Below are positions 21,701 through 30,823 of a DNA stretch of 64,000 nucleotides, one piece after another. The notes under the pieces were generated by a model. That model was not told the origin of the DNA. It did no database searches and was given only the letters and a program-made list of their open reading frames with translations. The position numbers were made by a program, and so were the translations under genes. Origin of the DNA: Ustilago trichophora (taxonomy: Eukaryota > Basidiomycota > Ustilaginomycetes > Ustilaginales > Ustilaginaceae); contig OOIN01000012.1 in NCBI GenBank assembly GCA_900323505.1, positions 1,070,608 through 1,134,607 on the forward strand, written 5' to 3'. The first letter of the stretch is position 1. Each line of letters starts with the position of its first letter.

Positions 21701-22377
21701 CCGTGCTGGTGAATGTGCTCAAGACCGAGAACGATCTGCTCGTAGATGGACGCAACCAAACCGGCGGCGAGCGGCCGACCCTTTCTCGACTTTGTGAGTT
21801 GGTAGAGATTTCCCTCCATGCATTCAAAGACGAAATGAAGTTCCTTTGTGGTTGGCATGAGGAAGGCATCGTAAAGCGGGATGATATTGGGATGGGGAGG
21901 TATGGTGAGGAGAGATTTGAGCTCCTTGAGTTTCATGCATTCTTGCCAATTGGGGAAAGGCTTTTTCATCTTTTTGATAGCGACGAGACGCTTGCCAATG
22001 TATTCTGGACGTGTGGTGGGATGTTGCATAGGGGAGAGCATGGTGCCGCTTGGAAGGGGACTCTTCCAATCTGCCAGGCACACTGTGCCGAAGGAACCGT
22101 CACCGACATCCTTGATTACGGTGAAGTCGCGAGGGCCTTCCCTCATCAGTGAGGCGGCCGTTGTTGGCATAGATTGGTCTGGCTGCCGTAGGTAAGACGA
22201 GGCAGTGTTCGAGGTTGAAGCGGATAGAGGCTGAGCTGTATAAGAAGCGGAGGCACCGTCCGGGGCGCCCCTTGGTATGCTGGCGGCCATGTTGTCGCGC
22301 AGACCGTGGTGGTGGTGGACTAGATCGTGGTGCGAAGGGGCGAGGGGTAGGTTTGAGCTAGAAGCAACCTGTGCCAT
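18718..22377 (-). CDS. crk1: Crk1/Ime2-like (RCK family) serine/threonine protein kinase
   Basis: A single ORF of 1219 residues. The kinase domain (about residues 84-430) shows the Gly loop VGDGSFGTV (91-99), Lys135 in VAIKK, HRDMKPENLL (229-238), DFG (268-270), and a TEY dual-phosphorylation site at 282-284 followed by VSTRWYRAPEVLL. This combination is typical of the MAK/ICK/Ime2 group and of smut Crk1, which links nutrient, mating and cell-cycle signals. The remaining 790 residues are low-complexity (Ser, Ala, Gln, Gly), with a charged Lys/Ala/Glu stretch near 830-880 predicted to be helical, then Ser-rich regions likely to be regulatory. A head of poly-His (HHHH) lies near residue 21. No introns are needed. 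The large antisense and alternative-frame ORFs over this gene are shadows. Confidence 0.9.
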   Translation of the reverse strand: MAQVASSSNLPLAPSHHDLVHHHHGLRDNMAASIPRGAPDGASASYTAQPLSASTSNTASSYLRQPDQSMPTTAASLMREGPRDFTVIKDVGDGSFGTVCLADWKSPLPSGTMLSPMQHPTTRPEYIGKRLVAIKKMKKPFPNWQECMKLKELKSLLTIPPHPNIIPLYDAFLMPTTKELHFVFECMEGNLYQLTKSRKGRPLAAGLVASIYEQIVLGLEHIHQHGYFHRDMKPENLLITTTGLADYPNLQSGMPPEKDVLVIVKLADFGLARETLSKPPYTEYVSTRWYRAPEVLLRSRDYSNPVDMWALGTILAELVNLKPLFPGHSEVDQVLQICDVLGDPSHSYGHDSRQRCNGGGPWDRGIRMARAVGFQFPIRKPVKFSRLFSDRVPRSLVDCIEDLLRYDPKARLTSKDCLEHEYMKMEAPRLRPPQAKPIVSATAPMRPQQAFVSNTGASRPVPPSHSTPLSSHAIKPPFGAADSNLKPLAMLRQPDGSFVVNGGRSPANASSPSANPPAAANMHVSPASPMQEDGAEVQWAPPAASMSRDVSLSGYPAFPDSASVYATSSSAHHDSSGAPSSDATIVLGNASMAPSDGQITESTLKHADYRHGQALQAHQYEQYHRQYRQDSGQVQRGGYEDHGAAAYEREQAARSGAFVPYSGAYSGSGMQSQMAAAASSGDLSQKNDSNASNETIGSRDKERRRSKAWGLNISSVFGGSGSSGTAGGSGSGGASNATHQYAVGNAAAARMPSNGMAPSNMATNGSMQELRTSIEPTPAQRIAAEHTNATAQSNGAPAKQLDPKKAKKEAEKAAREAEKARREAQQKAARDRARAVMQKRNQLLASSNSKDPVEWLAGTIQADEPYRPSPSEKARGKQPAVPGSQLSPSMPSFASGEFPRSPLQQPIHGLSPEYGMAANPAVSGSMAWRGVGAARYSRSNKARRREHDDDHSMSSFEDAVDPRRASMQSYQTGDSDPGPGTGQHMPQGHHIQRASSSSSLASAPSLLDQRRFAPSLESHRSSQETRSISSLDHQLITNMENMTAAEARTRTPGNVSPGPAHVVGTRQSLSRQSRANSRASSASAHRQGSASPLHHASGIPRFHPYSHGGPVTPSTGYHPNYQLPPLHQSLHQGGAHRGDTGADGSVPTAFHPNPNHAQPHAHQHHINPIFHVSAGSAGHGTTLPPFSSIAASIDVPAIDDKATQMLYAQARSTGPLPQS

Positions 22378-23411
22378 AGCTTACCGGCTGAGACTATGCG
22401 AAGGCATGGTTCGAGTGCGAGAGATCAGCTGGAGGAGCGGGGGCCAAGAACAAGACCAAGTGTTTGGCTCAGCTTGTCGATGAGAGAGACGGACGGCGGA
22501 GAATACGAGATGTGAGAGTGCAAAAATGACAGTGCCGAGTGTCCGACGTGGTTGAGCGCGTAGTGGTGATTACAGAAAGGCGACTCGGAATGGTCACACG
22601 TTTGCTAGATTCGTGTCACAGGATTGGGAAGCCGACGGACGTGCCAAAGACTTGGAAGGTTCGGAAAGCTGGAGACCGGTCCGAGGTTGGCGGCGCAACC
22701 AGCGAATGTAGTGGGTATGTAGTTCGAACTGGTTGCGTATAGGGCGGCAAAGAAAGGCACTTCTAAGAGCAAAGGTTGGAAAGTTAGAGCAGCCTGGAGT
22801 TGACAAGATGAGACTGGTTGAAACTAAGGAGGGAGACGACGACGACGACGACGACGACGATGATAAAAGATGTTGATGCTGAAGAGACGACAGCTTGGGC
22901 TGCGTGAGATGATGGTGACTGTCGTGAAAGGATGGGATGCAGAAGGGCGTGGAGAAGACCAAGCGCGAATCTAGTAGATAGTTGAAGTGCAGACGCGAGC
23001 GACAGAGTCAAACGACTGACTGTGCGATGCAAACTGGCCGGCTGAAAAGGATCAAGGACGTTCGGAAGCGAGTTGCAGGTGCTTGCTTGGGTGGGAGTGC
23101 AAAGATGCCTGCGGTTGCTGTTGAGGAAGAGAAAGGGAAAGGAGAAGAGGGAGAGGTGGAATGTGTGTGTGTTTGTGTGTGTGTGCGTGTGCGTGTGTGG
23201 GAGACCAGGTGGATGTGGATGTCAATTGTGATTGAGTGTGGGTGTTGGCGTGCGATTGCAGCACTACACACACACACACACACACACACCCCATTCTGAG
23301 CAACGTTAGCTTGGTGCAGCTCAGAATGCGGGTGCGGCGGCCAAAAAAAAAAAGAAAAAAAAGGTTTTTTTTAAAAAAAGTGCAGAAGGGCGCTTGTGAG
23401 GGTCTGTCTCT

Positions 23412-23412
<1 letters not shown>

Positions 23413-23448
<36 letters not shown>
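23413..23448. repeat. (CTGTTG)n hexanucleotide repeat
   Basis: Six near-perfect CTGTTG units in the kinase-side intergenic region, seen directly. Confidence 0.88.
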
Positions 23449-23450
<2 letters not shown>

Positions 23451-23866
23451 GTGGTGATGTGCTGTACGGTTTGTAGTTACTCGAAGATGTGAGCAGTTCC
23501 AACCAAGCAAGCCACCAAGCAAGCAGACAGAAGCAAGTATTGCGTTGCGCAAGTCAAGCGGCAGACAGTGGAAGGGGGCGGCGGCAGACTCAATCGACGC
23601 CTCGAAATGGTGGGTTCAACAAGAGTGAGAGAAATAGCCAAGGTCGCACCAAGCAAGGGGTTCAAGGCAAATCAAGTACAGTAGGGTAGGCCAAGCTCAC
23701 CAGTCTGCAGACGCTGAGCCGACGCACGCGAATTCCTGGCTCAAGGAGGCGCCAAACCACAAAAGCAGCGAGCGTATCAGCTGGGAAGCCCATAAGAAAG
23801 CACGCGTCTGTAAGGCGAGGGGAAAAAGACAGACTAAAAAAAAACACAAAGTGCGCTTGCCCCGCT

Positions 23867-23897
23867 TACAGTACTGTACAGTGCTGTACTGTACATT
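23867..23897. repeat. Double TACAGTACTGTA palindrome
   Basis: The segment reads TACAGTACTGTACAGTGCTG followed by TACTGTACATT, two overlapping self-complementary units. The same core recurs in several other intergenic regions of the window (see findings). Confidence 0.7.
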
Positions 23898-24690
23898 CAT
23901 ACCCTGTCTGAGCCTTCCGTTAAATTGCCGCAACCTTGGGCCGAGCTGCTGAGCACTGTTGCTGTTGCTGCTGTATTTAACGCATTTATTTATTAATATT
24001 TTTATTTTATTTGCGTTGTATTCCACAGTTGAGAGAAGTGTCTCCAGAAGCAGTCGCAACTGGCGAGAAAGAGAGAGAGAGAGAGCAAGAGAGGCTGGGG
24101 AAAGCATTACTCGACTGCACATGGACTCCGCCGTTCATTTTGTTCAGTTGGGTGTTGGCTACCGGTCTTCCATCATACACACACAGGCTACGTACGGAGC
24201 AGGAACAGTGAAAAACTCGGTTGCAACAAATTCTTCAACTCTTCCGTCGTCATGTCTACCTGCTCTGATACAGAACCACTTAGGGAACTGCGGCGGATAA
24301 TCAACTTCCGAGCCAAGATGCGACCCTGTGGCGAGGCAGGCTTAGGTGAGGTTTTACCATGCATGCGCACAGGCTTGATACATGGACAAAAGACCATCCG
24401 GTAGGTCAGGGCTGTGGCGAGCATGATTGGCGTCGATGCATTACGGGCGGATCTCGAATTCGACAACGGAGACCTAGCCTGATAGATGGGGCGCCAGAGC
24501 AGAACGAGGATTTCTTGTGGCACATTCGTCACACACACACACACACACCTATAGTACAGTACACATACACGCACAGATGGAAGCAATGACATGTTGACAA
24601 GCACGATGATTGATGTGCGCGCTCTGTCATTACCGCGATGCTGCTACCAGCTGCTCGGGTCACCAAATACGGGGATCCTGAGAGCTGCTG

Positions 24691-24710
24691 ATACAGTACT
24701 GTACTGTACG
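24691..24710. repeat. TACAGTACTGTACTGTAC palindrome
   Basis: A second strong copy of the recurrent palindromic core, in the same divergent intergenic region. Confidence 0.7.
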
Positions 24711-25976
24711 TTTCAACGTCGCATGCGAGATGCCGAATATCTCACAAAGGAGAACGCCTGTCTCTTCTCTCTATGCAAAGATGGACTGATGCGCGCGTTT
24801 GCCTTACTGCCTGCTTGCGAGACTGGGAGGGGGCTCGCTTGGCCTTCAACATCTTGCGATCGATTGCCATGTGCCAGTGACACCCAAACTCTCGTCTTGA
24901 GGTTAAGTAGTTAAGTAGCCGAGCCGCGCTTTCGGTCGTCTGGAATCGCGCCAACGCGCCCAGAATCCAGCCTCCAGCGTCCTATACACACGCTTGACAC
25001 CATTTTCTATCAACATGGCTTGACTAACCACCCGCTCCGTGCAAGCAAATCGCCTCACATTCCTGTCCGTGAGAACAAAAGGAATCGGGACTTCCAAGAC
25101 TCTGTGCATCGCGATGCGATCCGATAAGCATGAGATTGTCCACCGTCGATTGTGCTGCCTGTGTCGTCCTGCAAACAAATCGAAAATCCATCTGGGCTCG
25201 ATTACTTTGGAAGCGCTGAACGATAGGTGCTGGCAGTCAAATGCAAGCAATCGTCTGACCAAGCCACAGGAGCAAGGGATGTGATATACTGTAGAAACAG
25301 AGCATCATCATTGTCATCACCGATTGATCCGCGCTCTCCGTATACAATCGGGTGATGCAGAAACGATTTCCACCTCCACCTCGTTTCTTGTGCACTGATG
25401 ATGCGCGAGATCCGAATTTTGGGCCGAACAAGCTTGTGGCCTTGCCAAACTGAGAAAAATTGATCCGAAATACCACCGAGGCCTCGCTTTTTCTCGGCGA
25501 GATTTTTTCTTTTTCTTTTAATCAGACTGATGAGCTGACCCATTTTGGACTTTTGTTTTTTTTTTTGGGAGAGAAAGATCTGCACAGCATACCCGTTCTT
25601 GGTTTTTCAGATGTGTGTCCAATGCGCGATCGATATGAAATCACAGACTGCTCTCTCTGGGTTTGCAGCTGAGCACCATTCCAAAGCGTGCCAACCTTGT
25701 CGTTCTCCTGTGTTGTGGGTTTCTAATGCAAAACCTCTCTCTTGATCGTCGACCATTAATCCATCCTCTTTCGCACGAGCACCATCGCAACGATCCGAGC
25801 CCGACCTTTTTCTACTGCTGCCACCATCTTGGCGAACGCTCTTGCGCTTGAATCACGAAGCTAAACCCATCAACGCAAACCAGCTCGACCATCCAGTAGC
25901 GCAGCCGAGGGTAATCCCTTGACGCGCACCTACCAACGCATCACAGCCTCTCCATCACGAGGCTACCACCGCCATC

Positions 25977-28574
25977 ATGCCCCCTTTCGCCCCCGCCATC
26001 CGTGCCGAGAACACTTTCGCACAGTCCCACAAGCCCGTTCTCTCCAAGTTTGCTCCTGCCAGCAATGGAGGTCAGCCTCGAAGGCTTGCCGTCATGACCT
26101 CTGGAGGTGACTCGGCGGGCATGAATGCCGCCGTGCGCTCCGTCGTCAAGATGGCCATTTTTCGCGGATGCGAAGCTTTCGTCATCCGTGAAGGCTGGGA
26201 GGGTCTCGTTCGAGGCAACCAGACACCCGAAAACACTCCCTCGGCAACTCCCTCGATAAGCAGAAACGCATCCACCTTCTTCGACACACTCGATACCAAG
26301 GCGAAGGCCACCAATCTTGACCAGAATTCCGACCAGTCCGATTTCGTCCCCACCTACGGAGAGGGTGAGCTCCTTCGTGAAGGTGTCGGAGAAGCTCAAG
26401 AGCTTGGTCTTCGTGGCCGCTACATCATTCGAGTCGGTTGGGATGATGTACGTGGCTGGATGGACCAGGGAGGCACTCTCATCGGCACTGCACGATCCAA
26501 AACCTTCCGTACCCCCGAAGGTCGTGAACAGGCAGCCTACAACCTCATCATCAACGGCATCGACGCTCTTGCCGTCTGCGGTGGTGACGGGAGTCTGACT
26601 GGTGCAGACAAGCTCCGAGCAGAATGGCCCGACCTTGTCGCCTCGCTCAAGGCCAAGAGCAGAATCACCGAGGAGCAGGCGACCAAGTTTGCACACCTCA
26701 ACATTGTCGGTCTCGTCGGTTCCATCGACAACGACATGGCCACTACGGATATCACCATTGGCGCTTCCACCGCCTTGCAACGCATTTGCGAGGCCGTCGA
26801 CTCTATCTCCTCGACTGCTGCCTCGCACTCTCGTGCTTTCGTCGTAGAGGTCATGGGCAGGCATTGCGGTTGGCTCGCTCTCATGGCCGGTATCGCGACT
26901 GGTGCCGACTACGTTTTCATCCCCGAGCGTCCTCCGCAGGGACAGGAGTGGCACTCCGAGATGTGCGAGGTTCTGCAGAAGCACAGGGATCTCGGAAAGC
27001 GCAAGTCGATCGTCATCGTCGCGGAAGGTGCAATCGACCGCGAACTCAACGACATTACACCTGACATGATCAAAAATGTCCTCTCTGACGATCTCGGTCT
27101 CGACACTCGAGTCACCACCCTCGGTCACACACAGCGAGGTGGTAAGCCAGACGCCAACGACCGCATCCTCGCTACCCTCCAAGGTATCGAGGCCGTCGAT
27201 GCTGTCCTCGAGGCCACCCCCGAGACTCCCTCCTACGTGATTGGCATCAGCGAGAACAAGATCACCCGCATCCCCCTCATGTATGCCGTCGAGCAGACTC
27301 AAAAGGTCGCCCATCTTATCGAGTCCAAAGACTTTGACGGTGCCTTGGCGCTTCGCGATCCAGAGTTCGCCGAGGGTCTCCGTGCATTCAAGTACATCAG
27401 CCAGATCACAGACGACGAGCTCTTGCCAGAGAAGAAGCGTCTCAGGATGGGTATCATCCATGTTGGTGCTCCTGCCGGTGGCATGAACGCTGCCACTCGC
27501 ACGGCCGTCCGCTACTGTCTCGCAAAAGGCCACGACGCTGTCGTCATCTACAATGGTTTCCCCGGTCTGCTCGAGGATAATGTTTCGGTTCTCAACTGGC
27601 TCCGCGTAGACAACTGGGCAACAAGAGGAGGTTCCGAACTCGGCGTTAACCGTCATTTGCCCGATATCGACATTGGCGCTGTCGCCGCCAAGCTGCAGGA
27701 GCACAAGATTGAGGGTCTTTTGATCGTTGGTGGTTTCGAGGCCTTCAGTTCGGTCAAGATCCTCAACGACAACCGTGATCGATACCCCGCCTTCCGCATT
27801 CCTATCGTTGGTCTCCCCGCTACCATCTCGAACAACGTGCCCATGAACGAGTTCTCACTCGGCTCCGATACTTCGCTCAATGCTTTGGTCGACGCTTGCG
27901 ATGCTGTCAAACAGTCCGCATCCGCATCGCGAAATCGTGTCTTTGTGGTCGAGACACAAGGTGGCAAGTGTGGTTACATTGCTGTTATGGGTGCCCTTGC
28001 CGCTGGTGCCGTTCTGGTATACACGCCTGAAGTGGGCATTGGCCTCCAGCAGCTCGGCAAGGACGTTGCCTTCCTCAAGAAGCGCTTCCTCCTCGACGTC
28101 AAGGGCAAGTCGGAAGGAAGGCTCGTCATTCGCAACGAAAAGTCGTCCGATGTCTTTACTACTGAAGTCATCACCAAGATCCTCAAAGAGGAGGGTGACA
28201 GTCTTTTTGATGCGCGATCCGCCAGTCTCGGCCACACCCTTCAGGGTGGTGTCCCCTCGCCACTCGATCGTGTCCGTGCCACACGTCTGGCGCTCAAGTG
28301 CTGCGAGTTCCTCGAATCCGAGGCTCTCAAGCAACGCAGCTCTTCCCAGTCGTCCACCTCGTCCAAGCTCGGCGCTTGCGCTGCCGAAAAGTCCTACTCG
28401 GACGACACAGCCGTCATGATCACCATCCAGGGCTCCACTATTTGCTTCACTTCCGCAACTGAGATGGCAAAGAATGCCGACATGAAAAACAGGCGCGGTA
28501 AAACCGCTTGGTGGCACGAGCTCAAGGCGCTCGTTGAGCTGCTCGGTGGTCGAACCGCCCTTGCTGAATTGTAA
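25977..28574 (+). CDS. pfk1: ATP-dependent 6-phosphofructokinase
   Basis: An intronless ORF of 865 residues, the usual size for a fungal tandem-duplicated phosphofructokinase. The N-terminal half carries the ATP-binding TSGGDSAGMNAAVR (residues 41-54), AVCGGDGSLTGADKL, the catalytic VGSIDNDM..TDITIG segment and MGRHCGWLALMAGIATGA, plus the substrate-site stretch QRGGKPDANDRI. The C-terminal half repeats the fold with degenerate motifs (GAPAGGMNAATRTA, GGFEAFSS, LPATISNNVP, TQGGKCGY) and is the regulatory half in this family. It catalyses fructose-6-phosphate to fructose-1,6-bisphosphate, the committed step of glycolysis in the cytosol. The codon usage is strongly C-ending (CTC, GTC, ATC), suggesting high expression. 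Confidence 0.95.
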   Translation: MPPFAPAIRAENTFAQSHKPVLSKFAPASNGGQPRRLAVMTSGGDSAGMNAAVRSVVKMAIFRGCEAFVIREGWEGLVRGNQTPENTPSATPSISRNASTFFDTLDTKAKATNLDQNSDQSDFVPTYGEGELLREGVGEAQELGLRGRYIIRVGWDDVRGWMDQGGTLIGTARSKTFRTPEGREQAAYNLIINGIDALAVCGGDGSLTGADKLRAEWPDLVASLKAKSRITEEQATKFAHLNIVGLVGSIDNDMATTDITIGASTALQRICEAVDSISSTAASHSRAFVVEVMGRHCGWLALMAGIATGADYVFIPERPPQGQEWHSEMCEVLQKHRDLGKRKSIVIVAEGAIDRELNDITPDMIKNVLSDDLGLDTRVTTLGHTQRGGKPDANDRILATLQGIEAVDAVLEATPETPSYVIGISENKITRIPLMYAVEQTQKVAHLIESKDFDGALALRDPEFAEGLRAFKYISQITDDELLPEKKRLRMGIIHVGAPAGGMNAATRTAVRYCLAKGHDAVVIYNGFPGLLEDNVSVLNWLRVDNWATRGGSELGVNRHLPDIDIGAVAAKLQEHKIEGLLIVGGFEAFSSVKILNDNRDRYPAFRIPIVGLPATISNNVPMNEFSLGSDTSLNALVDACDAVKQSASASRNRVFVVETQGGKCGYIAVMGALAAGAVLVYTPEVGIGLQQLGKDVAFLKKRFLLDVKGKSEGRLVIRNEKSSDVFTTEVITKILKEEGDSLFDARSASLGHTLQGGVPSPLDRVRATRLALKCCEFLESEALKQRSSSQSSTSSKLGACAAEKSYSDDTAVMITIQGSTICFTSATEMAKNADMKNRRGKTAWWHELKALVELLGGRTALAEL

Positions 28575-28717
28575 TATATAGTGTTGGCTTAAAAAGAAGC
28601 CAAAATATTCTGTTCCTTGTCAAGTCATTGTTTGGTTGTTTTTTTGATCAAGCTTGTCATGAGATTCCCAGGGTCGACGGGTCCATTCGTTTACATGCGG
28701 GTGAAGAGAGCTTGGGG

Positions 28718-29929
28718 TTAGAAGATGCAGATGGCGTTGGGTGACGATGCGATGCCGCCCTTGACTGATGGGATGAAACGCGAGGCAGATCTGGCACAGG
28801 TCAGCGATTGGTTTCAAAAAGATGTCGAGAGCTCGTAGGTGGCAACTATACTCACCCCGAAGTGGTGCTGATGTGAGGAAGAAAGTGTATCGATGGTGCT
28901 TTTTGCACGCCTCTGAGAGTCTTTCGAGGTCGAAGAGCTCGCCAATGGGACAGCCGTACATGGGCAAGATCCATTCGTGCAGCCAAAGATCTGTCCAGGA
29001 GAACAAAGCAAGCAAAATCGTATGAGTCTATCTCGTTGGTTGTGATGACCATCCACGGTTGTTATATGATGCTTACCGCCATGTGGACCGAATTCAAACG
29101 ACATGTTGTCGCTGCCGACCGCGGCAAAGTGACTGTCCCAGATCCATCGCTTGGTCTCTTCGGTCGCTTCGATACCGGGGAAGTTGTCGTTTTCAATCAT
29201 TCCTTCCACCTTTTCTTGGTCGGATGCTTGCTCGAACCATCTCACGACGCCGGTACGCAACAAGAGAATATCTCCCGTGCGAAGATCCGTCCGTTGCCAC
29301 GCGAGGACCTCTTTGATCTGCGAAAGTGGAATTGGGTAAGATGAGTTGGCAGGAGGAATGGGCTCGTCAGCCGACTTGGTCGACTCCCACCATTGCACCC
29401 AGTCGACAAGCACACCGCGCCCTGCGATGCCGCCGTTGAGACACCACTGGTGCATGCTATTTCGATCAGCCTTGTTGATGGCGCCCGAGTGAAGATCTTG
29501 GTGCTTGACACCTCCGTAGTACATGGCAGTGCTCTGGTGAGCAAAGTGGTTGAAGCCATCCCATTGCGAAGAAGTCTGCGTGTTGAGGTGGACCTCGTCA
29601 TCGGTGGCGTAGACTCCAAGTTTCTTCTTGAGATCGATAATCTCGTGGTGAAAGTGCTTGCGCTGGTTGGCGGGAACGTCAACGCTGTCGAGGCCCCAGT
29701 CGATCTGGACACGGTCTCCAGTGCAAATGTTTTCCTGGGCTGCTCGCGCTACCACTTCTGGTGTGAGTAGGTTGAGCGTTCCCAGCTCGTCGCCTTTGCC
29801 CCACACATTCCAAGCACATCCGTGAGGCATGCCTGCGACGGCGGGGATGTTGTCAAAGTCGGGGAGGTGGCCCTCAGCGAAAGTGCCTCCCTTGCCATGG
29901 GCGTGTCCATCGGAAGCTGGTACGGTCAT
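28718..29929 (-). CDS. Cyclase family protein (kynurenine-formamidase-like metal hydrolase)
   Basis: My model is complement(join(28718..28790, 28852..28990, 29077..29929)), 354 residues. Exon 1 contains the fungal cyclase-family blocks: WNVWGKGDELGTLNLLTPEVVARAA, then SSQWDGFNHFAHQ, the metal-ligand-like HxxxH area, and later TGDILLLRTG and FAAVGSDNMSFE. Exon 2 gives LWLHEWILPMYGCPIGELFDLE and TFFLTSAPL. Exon 3 ends with GGIASSPNAICIF, the conserved family C-terminus. The second intron needs the downstream GT of a GTGAGTATAG doublet to keep frame with that conserved end. Related proteins hydrolyse N-formylkynurenine or cyclic and amide substrates; the actual substrate here is unknown. The gene is convergent with phosphofructokinase, 143 bp away. 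Confidence 0.85.
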
Positions 29930-30823
29930 TGCGTCTGTTTCGTCGGTGCTCGCTCAATGGACCAGCGCTCAAAGAAGGGTCAAGGAGGCGCGATTTTGGT
30001 CACCGTCTGAGAGAGAGCAGATCTTGTAGATGGTGGCAAGCCGGAAAGATAGAAAGAGACACGCCACATCACACGAAAGCATAGAAGCACGAGAGGTTGA
30101 TCAGCAGCTTCCCTGGAGTCCAATCGCCTCGGTTCGGCAAAGGCTCGGCAGTCTTGCCAAGAGAGCCTGCTCGGCTCGACTTCTGACAGTCTGGGCAGTG
30201 TCTGTGCCAAGTCGTAAGTGCGGAGGCGGAAACAGCCATTAAAGAGGTTGCGGAGCTCCCCCACCTATCGGCGTGGGGAGCCGATAAAATGGCCGATGTA
30301 CGTCCAAATTTATTTTCATCTTCCCTCTAACGAGAAAAGTTACCCTTCGCAATATCAATCAGCACGACAGACAGACATCTGGAAGAGATGGATGATGGCT
30401 GTGCTGCTCCCGCTCACCAACAGCCATGCTAGGCCTATTGCTTGCTCGGATATTCTCACACATCAACTTGTCCGACCCTCTTTGCACGTCTACCAAGGTC
30501 TTGTTCCTCTTCGTCGACCTTGGACTAAAATTCAACACTGCCGTTAACACACGAGGGGAGCACCGACCCTCCTAACGCAAGGCCAGCATTAACACACAGC
30601 GAGGAGAGGATGAGAAAAGTAGGTTCATCATTGCAGCGCCCCCTTTTGCAAGCGCCTTGGATATCGAGAATCAGCACTAGAGAAAGGAGAGTGAGAGAGA
30701 TTAATAAGGCGGGGTATTGGAAATACAATTCTGGATATACAAGTCAGAGACGAGTGACAGGCAACCTCATTCGCAGACATGGCATACGAACAAGATGACG
30801 AGCTTTGTTCAACCCTAGAGCAT
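29930..30823. other. Intergenic region between the cyclase and CSC1 genes
   Basis: About 0.9 kb containing the cyclase promoter (left) and the 3' flank of the channel gene (right). I see no convincing ORF, RNA gene or repeat. Confidence 0.5.

Larger units (their letters stand above)
22378..25976. other. 3.6-kb divergent intergenic region between the kinase and phosphofructokinase
   Basis: This holds two promoters and probably long 5' leaders. Simple sequences seen: (GAC)n at 22838-22862, GT-rich DNA 23161-23200, (CA)n 23263-23290, an A-rich tract 23342-23384, (CTGTTG)6 at 23413-23448, (GA)n near 24070-24090 and (CA)n 24530-24548. Two strong TACAGTACTGTAC palindromes occur at 23867-23897 and 24691-24710. 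I found no convincing coding exon. Confidence 0.5.

Noticed and set aside
25941..27704. 587-codon minus-strand ORF opposite phosphofructokinase
   Set aside because: Shadow of a highly expressed gene; no recognisable domain.
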